Source: Ga0077555 sp033764055
GTDB taxonomy: Bacteria; Pseudomonadota; Alphaproteobacteria; Rhizobiales; Hyphomicrobiaceae
Direction: 5' to 3'
Assembly (NCBI GenBank): GCA_033764055.1
Contig: JANRJI010000133.1
Location: 52,032 to 116,031, forward strand
Length of the DNA: 64,000 bases
Shown here: piece after piece, positions 26,819 to 33,856 of the stretch
How positions within the stretch are numbered: the first letter of the stretch is position 1
Layout of the letters: each line of letters begins with the position of its first letter
Notes under the pieces: generated by a model
What the model was told of the DNA's origin: nothing
Databases searched by the model: none
What the model saw: the letters and a program-made list of their open reading frames with translations, nothing else
Position numbers and translations under genes: made by a program

Positions 26819-27643
26819 TCACGCGACCCAGAACGTCGGCTCGGTTGGTGCCAACGCACCACCGAGCCGAACGGCTTTGGCGTGGACTGCGAGGCCAGTA
26901 TGGTCGTCGGTCTCGACCGCAAATCCCGAGACGGTGGCTGGCCCCACGGCTGGCTCGAAGCGGCCCCGCGGGATGCGGGTGAGGAAGCGGTTGACGGGCT
27001 CGTCCATCTCCATGCCCACGATCGACTGGTAGTCGCCGCACATGCCGGCATCGGTCATATAGGCGGTGCCACCGGGCAGGATGCGATCGTCAGCTGTCGG
27101 CACGTGCGTGTGAGTGCCGACGACGCACGAGACCCGCCCATCGAGGAAGGCGCCGACAGCCTGCTTCTCGCTCGTCGCCTCGGCGTGGAAGTCGACGAGG
27201 ATGGCGTCGGCTCCGCTTTTCAGCGGGCAGGCGCTGACCTGCCCCTCGATCGCACGGAAGGGGCAGTCGAGCTCCGGCATGAACACGCGACCCATCCCCT
27301 GGAGGACAAGTACGTCCGCGCCGTTGCGTGCCCGGAACAATCCACAGCCTCTGCCTGGCGTGCCGGTCGGGTAGTTCAGCGGTCTGAGCAGGCGGTCATG
27401 GCGCTCGATGAACACCAGCGTATCGCGCTGGTCGAAGGCATGGTTGCCGAGCGTCACGACATCGGCGCCGGCATCGAGGAAATCCTGCAGAATCTGCTCG
27501 GTGATGCCGAAGCCTCCGGCTGAGTTCTCGCCGTTCACCACGACGAAATCGAGCTTCCAGCGGGCAATCAGCCTCGGCAAGGCGTCGACGACGGCCTTGC
27601 GGCCAGAACGGCCGACGACGTCGCCGAGAAAGAGGAGGCGCAT
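26819..27643 (-). CDS. YmdB-type metallophosphoesterase (2',3'-cyclic phosphodiesterase family)
   Basis: 274 residues. Calcineurin-like motifs in order: FLGDVVGRSGR (metal Asp), VNGENSAGGFG, TLGNHAFDQ (GNHA with Asn/His), VDFHAEATSEK and VVGTHTHVPTAD. This matches the TIGR00282/YmdB family, which hydrolyses 2',3'-cyclic nucleotides in Bacillus and affects biofilm formation. Its alphaproteobacterial role is not established. It follows fthC on the minus strand with a 13-bp gap, so the two are co-transcribed. Confidence 0.92.
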   Translation of the reverse strand: MRLLFLGDVVGRSGRKAVVDALPRLIARWKLDFVVVNGENSAGGFGITEQILQDFLDAGADVVTLGNHAFDQRDTLVFIERHDRLLRPLNYPTGTPGRGCGLFRARNGADVLVLQGMGRVFMPELDCPFRAIEGQVSACPLKSGADAILVDFHAEATSEKQAVGAFLDGRVSCVVGTHTHVPTADDRILPGGTAYMTDAGMCGDYQSIVGMEMDEPVNRFLTRIPRGRFEPAVGPATVSGFAVETDDHTGLAVHAKAVRLGGALAPTEPTFWVA

Positions 27644-27656
27644 TCGAGACGGGCTT

Positions 27657-28256
27657 TCATCTGGTGCAACGGATCGGGCCTTCTGGCGTCAGAACCCAGT
27701 CGAGGCGCTCGTCATAATCGAGATGCGGCACCGCGTCGACCATCTGGCCCGCAAATGCGATGCCCACGGTGACGATTTCCCTGCGTGCGCGCAACGCGCG
27801 GATCGTGCGATCATAGAAGCCGCCCCCGTAGCCGAGGCGCTGGCCCGTCCTGTCGTAGGCGAGCAGCGGCACGACCAGCACATCGGGCTCGATCTCCGGG
27901 GCGCTCTCGTCGGGCTCGCGAATGCCCCACACGACGGTCTTGAGCGGAGCCCCAGGTTGCCACTGCCGGAACAGCAGCGGCTTGCCCTTGCCGGCCATCA
28001 CCGGAAGGGCGATGCGAAAGCCTTTGCCATGCAACCTGGAGAGCAGCGGGCCGGGATTGATCTCCTCGCCGATGGCGAGGAAGCCCGAGACGATTGTCTC
28101 CGGAGCGAGCGGGCCGAGGAAGTCGAGACCGGCAATTGCAATCCGCTCGGCCGCCAGTCTCCGCTCGTCGGCAGCCAGACGGGCCCGGCGTGCTTTTGCC
28201 TCCTCGCGGAGGGCTTTCTTGGCGGCGGTTACCTCAGAGGGGGCGGGCCCGTCCAT
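27657..28256 (-). CDS. 5-formyltetrahydrofolate cyclo-ligase
   Basis: 199 residues from ATG 28256 (the frame runs further up into the 6S RNA candidate). Family features: KKALREEAKARRARLAADER at the N-terminus, the substrate-loop residues in FLAIGEEINPGPLL, DVLVVPLLAYDRTGQ, and the ATP/folate signature RLGYGGGFYDR. It converts 5-formyl-THF to 5,10-methenyl-THF with ATP. The gene is the usual downstream partner of 6S RNA in proteobacteria, and an RNA-like region lies directly upstream here. Confidence 0.94.
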   Translation of the reverse strand: MDGPAPSEVTAAKKALREEAKARRARLAADERRLAAERIAIAGLDFLGPLAPETIVSGFLAIGEEINPGPLLSRLHGKGFRIALPVMAGKGKPLLFRQWQPGAPLKTVVWGIREPDESAPEIEPDVLVVPLLAYDRTGQRLGYGGGFYDRTIRALRARREIVTVGIAFAGQMVDAVPHLDYDERLDWVLTPEGPIRCTR

Positions 28257-28289
28257 CCGGCGATCCTGGCACGTGGAAGGGAGGGTGCA

Positions 28290-28447
28290 GAGCCGCAAAG
28301 CCGTTGAGCGGTCGATCCCGCGTGGTCCCTACTTTTGTAGGTGGGCGCCGTGTGACCAAGCCCACGAGCCCGGTCAGGGACAGCTCCCATGCGGAGAGTA
28401 TAGGCCCCCGGGTCGTATAAGCCCTGACGAACCCCGCAGCCCTGCAA
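28290..28447 (-). ncRNA. ssrS: Candidate 6S RNA upstream of the 5-formyl-THF cyclo-ligase gene
   Basis: The region upstream of fthC is non-coding, highly structured and correctly placed for 6S RNA, which lies next to this gene across proteobacteria. On the minus strand a promoter-like TTGGAA (28477-28482), 17 bp, TACATA (28454-28459) would start an RNA near 28447. Complementary arms GTCAGGG/CCCTGAC enclose about 50 nt with a small apical hairpin. Further on, GTGGGC/GCCCAC forms a 3'-side hairpin like that of the 6S bubble, followed by a CCTAC-AAAA-GTAGG hairpin. The 3' end is a guess. 6S RNA sequesters sigma-70 holoenzyme. I could not run a covariance model. Confidence 0.55.
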
Positions 28448-28453
28448 GACCAT

Positions 28454-28482
28454 TATGTAGGGCAAGGCGCGCTGATTTCCAA
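28454..28482 (-). promoter_or_regulatory. Sigma-70-like promoter of the candidate 6S RNA
   Basis: Minus strand -35 TTGGAA (28482-28477), 17-bp spacer, -10 TACATA (28459-28454). The spacing is optimal and the position fits an RNA starting near 28447. Confidence 0.45.
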
Positions 28483-28556
28483 TCGCTGCAGTTCAGTTGT
28501 CCCGTGCGAGCTTGCCGATGCCAGTCCCGGGGAGCCGACGTCGCCGGCGCTGCGGC

Positions 28557-29489
28557 TCACGGCACCGCCAGCGGGACATCGAGCCGGTAGACCCGTGCCG
28601 CCGTATCGTGAAAGAGCTTCAGCCGGCCGGTCGGCGGCAGGTCGGCGGTCGCCGCCATGAAGCCCTCGTAGATGGTATCGAACGAGCCGCAAAGCCCGTC
28701 GACGGGGAAGTTCGAGGCGAACATGGCGCGGTCGGGGCCGAACGAGTCGACCAGGTGATGGATGACGGCGCGGTTGTCGTCGAGGGACCAGCGCCTGCCA
28801 GGCAGGCCGATCCCGGAAATCTTCATCAGAACCTGTGGTGCGGCTGACGCGCGCTGTACGGCCTTTCGCCATCCCGCCATCGCCTCGGGCGATCGGTCGG
28901 CCGGCAGGAAGGCGTGATTGATCACGACCGGCGTTCCAGGGAAGGCGGCGACGAGATCGAGCAGCTCATCGACGTGCCACCATGGTGCCTGGAGCTCGAA
29001 GTGAAAGCCATGGGCGGCGAGCGCGCGGTAGCCGTGCCGCCAGGCGGGGTCGGTCATGCCCGCCTTGGCGCCCCACTCGATCAGATCCGGGCGGGCTGCG
29101 GCGGCGGGCTTGTGCCGGATGCCCTTGACAAAGGGGTATTGCGCATGACGCGCCAGCTCCTCGGCGGCGCCCGGCAGATGCAGGAAGCTCCGCGCCACAT
29201 GCGCGGCCGGATGGCGTGGCGCCTCCGCGTGGCGCGCCGCCGTCCAGCACGTCTCCTCGACGAGCCGCGCATCATCCCACTCGGCCTCCATCGTCACGCT
29301 GGCGGAGAGGCGCCAGTGCGCCGTGACACGCCGATAGTCGTCGAGGAGGAAATTGCGCCGGATGCCGGCATAGTCGCCGTAGCGGAAGGCCAGCCATGGC
29401 GGCGTCGTCAGCCACGGCTGTGCCCCGAGCGAAAGATCCCACAGATGGTGGTGGGCGTCGATGATGGGGAGATTGTTGGCGTCGATCAC
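28557..29489 (-). CDS. Amidohydrolase 2 family protein (COG3618-like metal-dependent hydrolase)
   Basis: 310 residues from GTG 29489, giving the family-typical start VIDANNLPIIDAHHHLWD; the frame is open to ATG 29534. The HxH metal motif is at the start (DAHHHLWD). VVINHAFLPADRSPEA carries a further metal His, and RAMFASNFPVDGLCGSFD the catalytic Asp region. Related enzymes hydrolyse lactones such as 2-pyrone-4,6-dicarboxylate or L-fuconolactone. The substrate is unknown. Divergent from the TadG-like gene. Confidence 0.85.
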   Translation of the reverse strand: MIDANNLPIIDAHHHLWDLSLGAQPWLTTPPWLAFRYGDYAGIRRNFLLDDYRRVTAHWRLSASVTMEAEWDDARLVEETCWTAARHAEAPRHPAAHVARSFLHLPGAAEELARHAQYPFVKGIRHKPAAAARPDLIEWGAKAGMTDPAWRHGYRALAAHGFHFELQAPWWHVDELLDLVAAFPGTPVVINHAFLPADRSPEAMAGWRKAVQRASAAPQVLMKISGIGLPGRRWSLDDNRAVIHHLVDSFGPDRAMFASNFPVDGLCGSFDTIYEGFMAATADLPPTGRLKLFHDTAARVYRLDVPLAVP

Positions 29490-29684
29490 AGGCGACCTGC
29501 TGGCACGAGGGGGCGAGATTGTCCCGCGTAGCACCCATCGTGACAGGGGTCAGCATGAACGGGAAGCTAATTGGCTCGAGCGGATTCGAGGCAAGTTTGT
29601 CTCAAATGCCCGCTCGCACGGAGCAAAGATCATCAGTGTCGGTCGTGTATCACTGGGCGCGTAGCAGAACTCGGGGAGACGGCA

Positions 29685-31736
29685 ATGGTGCGGCGTTCGG
29701 AGGTAATCTCGCGCTTTCAGCGCGATGATGGCGGCCATGTAGCAATCACATTTGCGATGTGTGCAGTGCCAATTTTCGCAATGATGGGACTGGCAGTGGA
29801 TTACGGCCAGGCGGTCAGTGCGCGCGCTCGGCTGCAGAATGCCGCTGACACCGCCGCGCTTGCTGCAGTGAGAATGAAGGACGCAACCGAAAGCGAGCGC
29901 ATTGCGCAAGCCCAGAAGCTGTTCAGTGCGAACCTGGCAGGCGACAGCTACCTCGCCAGCGTTTCTCCCACGATCACCGTGCAGGGAGACAGCGTGAAGG
30001 TCGTTGCCAATGCCGCTGTGGGAACGGCCTTTGCGAACATCGTCGGCGTATCGGAGCTTGATATCTCCACCGAAAGCAACGCAGCCCACGTCACGAGCAG
30101 CAGCCGCAAGCTCGAGCTGTCGATAATGGTCGACCTGACGGGCTCGATGGGCTCCTACCGTGGCGGCATGACCAAGATCGAAGCGCTGAAAGATGCGGCA
30201 GACGACCTGCTCAGCATCCTGTTCCCGAACGGAGCAACGACATCCAGCAACGTCCGCGTTGGAGTGGCGCCGTTCGCGGACTACGTCAATGCCGGGCCGT
30301 ATGCGTCCGCCGTGACAGGTCTGCCCGCGGGGGGTGTGGGCTTTGCCAACGTCTCGAACCTCGGCTCGACCCGGCAGGGCACGTTCCGCGGCTTCTACTC
30401 CGGCATGACTGGAAACGCTGCGGGATCACAGGTGGGCGCGACCTCGCCCACCGGCATCAGCAGCCCGCTGGGAGCGTCGGCCCCGGCATCGGTCAACGCA
30501 GCCGGCTCGACGTTCTCCAACGGCTATTGCGCCACGCCCACGCTGACCACCACGACAACAACGACGCTCTCGGTCGATAAGGGGCACATCAAGAAATACA
30601 AAAGCGAATATACCGGTGTCCGGGTCTGGATCGACGGAACCAATACGGTTTATCCGGAGCCGCTGATGAAGGCGACCGATAACGAGCCGTACTATCCGAT
30701 CGACAAGAACAAGACCAGGAGAGGCGCCTCGTACGAGTACGACGACAAGCGTGAGTGGGGTTATTACATTCCGATGTATAATCCGTCCTCTTTCGCCCAG
30801 TTGACGATCGTCCAGCGGACGGACGGCGGCGTCACCGGCGACGTCGGTGTCAGGGTCGATTTCGACGACGACGCGACGCTTCCGCCCGAGCTGAAGGAGG
30901 CCTCGAGCTCGGCGGGATACTGGCGGATCAGGAGGTATAAGAACGACGCGTTCGAGTACGAGTGGACCACGACGGGTCGCTATATGCCAGTGTGGTCTGG
31001 CGGGACGACGACGACCACGACGACCTCGGTCGTTGCGGGCTGCGAGCCCGAGGTTGTGGCCCAGCCCACGAGCAAGCTCATCAGCTGCGTGACTGAGCGC
31101 CAGGGTGGCAATGCCTACACCGACATTTCTCCGTCCTCGAGTGCCGTCGGCGCCTTCAACCATGGCAATACGTCGATCTCGAACTACTCGTCGGACGGCA
31201 AGTGCTGGGTGGCTGGTCGCGAATTGCCCTCGGTCATTCCTCTGACCAACGACAAGCAGGATCTGAGCGACTTCTTTGCCAATGCCACGATCGGTGGTGC
31301 CACGCCGGGACATATCGGTACGGCTTGGGCTTGGTATCTGCTCTCTCCGAACTGGGCGTCGGTCTGGCCGTCGGACAGCACCCCGAGTGCCTACAACGCC
31401 AGCAACGTCTCGAAGGTCGCTGTGCTCATGACCGATGGCGAGTACAACATCCACTACGCCTCACCTTCGGCACGCGAGCAGGCACTTGCACTTTGCACCA
31501 GCATGAAGGCAGCCGGAATCACCGTGTATACTGTCGGCTTCGGCTTCTCGACCAACTCACGAGCCGGGGACGGTACGGCGGAAGGCAATGCGAAGGATAT
31601 ACTGGCGAAGTGCTCGAGCGGCACGAACTACTTCCACTTCCCGTATGACGGCGCGGCGTTGCGCCAAGCCTTCTCGGATATCGCCAACGCACTCGCGTCC
31701 GAATTGAACATCAACGTCGTAAAGGTCACGCACTGA
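29685..31736 (+). CDS. TadG-like pilus-associated protein with von Willebrand A domain and inserted segment
   Basis: 683 residues from ATG 29685 with GGGGAG seven bases upstream. Residues 11-60 are the TadE/TadG-type N-terminus: FQRDDGGHVAITFAMCAVPI, a membrane helix, then ARLQNAADTAALAAV. A VWA domain begins near residue 143 with the MIDAS-like VDLTGSMGS (Asp150) and resumes later with KVAVLMTDGEYNIHY. Between them a hydrophilic, tyrosine-rich stretch of about 146 residues (295-440) is bracketed by two threonine runs (288-294 and 441-446). TadG proteins are envelope parts or accessories of Flp/Tad pili. No other tad gene is nearby. An intrinsic terminator follows. Confidence 0.85.
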   Translation: MVRRSEVISRFQRDDGGHVAITFAMCAVPIFAMMGLAVDYGQAVSARARLQNAADTAALAAVRMKDATESERIAQAQKLFSANLAGDSYLASVSPTITVQGDSVKVVANAAVGTAFANIVGVSELDISTESNAAHVTSSSRKLELSIMVDLTGSMGSYRGGMTKIEALKDAADDLLSILFPNGATTSSNVRVGVAPFADYVNAGPYASAVTGLPAGGVGFANVSNLGSTRQGTFRGFYSGMTGNAAGSQVGATSPTGISSPLGASAPASVNAAGSTFSNGYCATPTLTTTTTTTLSVDKGHIKKYKSEYTGVRVWIDGTNTVYPEPLMKATDNEPYYPIDKNKTRRGASYEYDDKREWGYYIPMYNPSSFAQLTIVQRTDGGVTGDVGVRVDFDDDATLPPELKEASSSAGYWRIRRYKNDAFEYEWTTTGRYMPVWSGGTTTTTTTSVVAGCEPEVVAQPTSKLISCVTERQGGNAYTDISPSSSAVGAFNHGNTSISNYSSDGKCWVAGRELPSVIPLTNDKQDLSDFFANATIGGATPGHIGTAWAWYLLSPNWASVWPSDSTPSAYNASNVSKVAVLMTDGEYNIHYASPSAREQALALCTSMKAAGITVYTVGFGFSTNSRAGDGTAEGNAKDILAKCSSGTNYFHFPYDGAALRQAFSDIANALASELNINVVKVTH

Positions 31737-31750
31737 GACTGCCTCTTACC

Positions 31751-31778
31751 AGGGGCCCGCATGGGCCCCTTTCTTGTT
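31751..31778 (+). terminator. Rho-independent terminator of the TadG-like gene
   Basis: Perfect stem AGGGGCCC (31751-31758) / GGGCCCCT (31763-31770) with loop GCAT, then TTCTTGTT. It begins 14 bases after the TGA stop and reads rightward. Confidence 0.88.
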
Positions 31779-31884
31779 GAGCAAGGACGTCGAAGTTGGA
31801 AGCCTTGCCCTTGGTGGCCCGTAGCGCGGGCTGTTGTCCTTTGAGCTACGGGCATGCGGTGGTAGCGATGAGGCTCGCGGCAAC

Positions 31885-33315
31885 TCACGCCGCCGCACCG
31901 AGCACCGCTTTCGTCTCGAGGTACTCCTCGATGCCGAACCGGCCCCACTCGCGGCCATTGCCCGACTGGCGATAGCCGCCGAATGGCGCCTTCGGGTCCG
32001 CAGGCGCGAGATTGACCGTGACCATCCCGGCGCGCAGACGGCGCGCGATCTTGGTGGCGGCGGCCTTGTCCTCGCCCGAGACATAGGCGGCGAGGCCGAA
32101 CGGATGGTCGTTGGCGATGCGCACCGCGTCGTCGACGCTTTTGTACGGCATGATGGCGAGCACGGGCCCGAAGATCTCCTCGCGCGCGATGGTCATGGCG
32201 GGCGTGACGCCGGCGAACACGGTCGGCTTCACGTAGTAGCCCTTGTCGAGGCCGGACGGCCGGCCCGTGCCACCCGTCACCACCTCGGCGCCCTCCTTGA
32301 TCCCGGCCTCGATCAGCGCCTGGATCTTGCCCCATTGCAGCTCGGAGACGACCGGGCCCATCTCGGTCGCCGTGTCGCTCGGCGCGCCCACCTTCATGGT
32401 CTCGGCAACACCCCGGGCGATAGCCGCTGCCTCGGCCATCCGTGAGGCGGGCACGAGCATGCGGGTCGGTGCGTTGCAAGACTGGCCGGAGTTGCGGAAG
32501 CAGAGCTTGACACCTTCTGTGACGGCCTTCTCGAAACCGGCGTCGTCCAGGATGATGTTGGCCGACTTGCCGCCGAGCTCCTGGCCGACGCGCTTCACGG
32601 TCGGCGCCGCGCGCATGGCGACGTCGATGCCGGCGCGCGTCGAGCCCGTGAACGAGATGCAGTCGATCCCCGGGTGCGCCGAGATCGCCTGGCCGACAGC
32701 CGCGTCGCCGTTGACGAGATTGAACACGCCCTTCGGAACGCCGGCCTCCTCCAGCATCTCGGCGATGAGGAGGGCGGAGTAGGGGGCGATCTCCGACGGC
32801 TTCAGCACCATCGTGCAGCCGGCTGCGAGAGCGGCTGCAACCTTGCAGCAGATCTGATTGGCCGGCCAGTTCCACGGCGTGATCATGCCGATGACGCCGA
32901 TCGGCTCGCGGACGACCTCCGTGCTGCCGTCGCGCTCGACGAAGTGGAAGTCCTTCAGCAGGTCACGCGCCACGCGGAAGTGTCCCATCCCTGCGCCGGC
33001 CTGGAAACGCGTGGCGAAGGAGATCGGGGCGCCCATCTCCGCGCTGATGGTCTGGCCCATCTCGCCGAACCGCTTCTTGTAGACGTCGGCGATGCGGCCG
33101 AGCAGCGCCATGCGGTCCTCGACGCTCGTCTGCGAGAAGCCCTCGAACGCCGCGCGGGCCGCAGCCACCGCCTTGTCGACGTCGGCCGCTGAGCCGAGCG
33201 CGACCTCGCCCAGTGGGGCCTCGGTCGCCGGATCGATGACGGGAATCGTCCGCTGGGATGTCGGCGCGACCCAGCTGCCGTCGATGAAGAATTCGGTTGC
33301 GTGCTTGCGGCTCAT
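31885..33315 (-). CDS. Aldehyde dehydrogenase (NAD(P)-dependent, ALDH superfamily)
   Basis: 476 residues from ATG 33315. Landmarks in order: ITPWNWPANQICCKVAAALA with Asn for oxyanion binding, cofactor Lys in VLKPSEIAPYSA, Rossmann FTGSTRAG, general base Glu in GQELGGKSANI, and nucleophilic Cys in RNSGQSCNAPTRM. Closing motif EEIFGPVLAIMPY is present. Oxidises an aldehyde to the acid. The substrate is not predictable. Convergent with the TadG-like gene, divergent from arsC. Confidence 0.93.
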   Translation of the reverse strand: MSRKHATEFFIDGSWVAPTSQRTIPVIDPATEAPLGEVALGSAADVDKAVAAARAAFEGFSQTSVEDRMALLGRIADVYKKRFGEMGQTISAEMGAPISFATRFQAGAGMGHFRVARDLLKDFHFVERDGSTEVVREPIGVIGMITPWNWPANQICCKVAAALAAGCTMVLKPSEIAPYSALLIAEMLEEAGVPKGVFNLVNGDAAVGQAISAHPGIDCISFTGSTRAGIDVAMRAAPTVKRVGQELGGKSANIILDDAGFEKAVTEGVKLCFRNSGQSCNAPTRMLVPASRMAEAAAIARGVAETMKVGAPSDTATEMGPVVSELQWGKIQALIEAGIKEGAEVVTGGTGRPSGLDKGYYVKPTVFAGVTPAMTIAREEIFGPVLAIMPYKSVDDAVRIANDHPFGLAAYVSGEDKAAATKIARRLRAGMVTVNLAPADPKAPFGGYRQSGNGREWGRFGIEEYLETKAVLGAAA

Positions 33316-33428
33316 GGCGCGGCTCCTCGCGATTGAATGCTCTCCCGCGAGAGCGACCACACGGCGCCGGATGTGTCAATTGCGGGCGAACGGATGTAGC
33401 CTGATCCAATCTCCAGCGAGGACGCGCG

Positions 33429-33803
33429 ATGGCAAGCAATCCTGACCCAAGCGGTGTCGTCATCTATCACAATCCGTCCTGCAGCACGTCGCGCAAGGTG
33501 CTTGCGCTCATCCGCGAGCGGGGAATCGAGCCGAAGATCATCGAGTATCTGAAGACGCCGCCGACCCCGCAGGAGCTTGTCGCCCTGGCTGAGCGCATGG
33601 GGGTTCCGCTTGCCGGCCTGCTGCGCAAGAAGGCTGCCGCCTACGCCGCGCGGGGGCTCGGCGGCGAGGGTGTGACCGAGCAGCAGATTCTCGATGCCAT
33701 CGCAGCCGATCCGGTGCTGATCGAGCGGCCGGTGGTGGTCACGCCGCTCGGGGCGCGCCTCGGCCGGCCGCCAGAGGCGGTGCTCGCGATCCTACCCCGC
33801 TGA
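33429..33803 (+). CDS. arsC: Glutaredoxin-dependent arsenate reductase ArsC
   Basis: 124 residues. Thioredoxin-fold arsenate reductase: VVIYHNPSCSTSRKVLALI holds the catalytic Cys and adjacent Arg/Lys; YLKTPPTPQELVALAERMG and the IERPVVVTPLGARLGRP block (with phosphate/arsenate-binding Arg) complete the family pattern. It reduces As(V) to As(III) with glutathione/glutaredoxin. There is no arsenite exporter or ArsR gene here, so this is an isolated copy of the broader ArsC/YffB-like family; a general thiol role is an alternative. Confidence 0.9.
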   Translation: MASNPDPSGVVIYHNPSCSTSRKVLALIRERGIEPKIIEYLKTPPTPQELVALAERMGVPLAGLLRKKAAAYAARGLGGEGVTEQQILDAIAADPVLIERPVVVTPLGARLGRPPEAVLAILPR

Positions 33804-33856
33804 GACGGCTATCGTGGCGTCGGGCCGAGGTCCGGCCAGCCCGGCGCCTCGGGGCA

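Noticed and set aside
28229..28465. 78-codon frame upstream of fthC
   Set aside because: It starts at TTG inside a promoter-like stretch, and the region is better explained as structured RNA.
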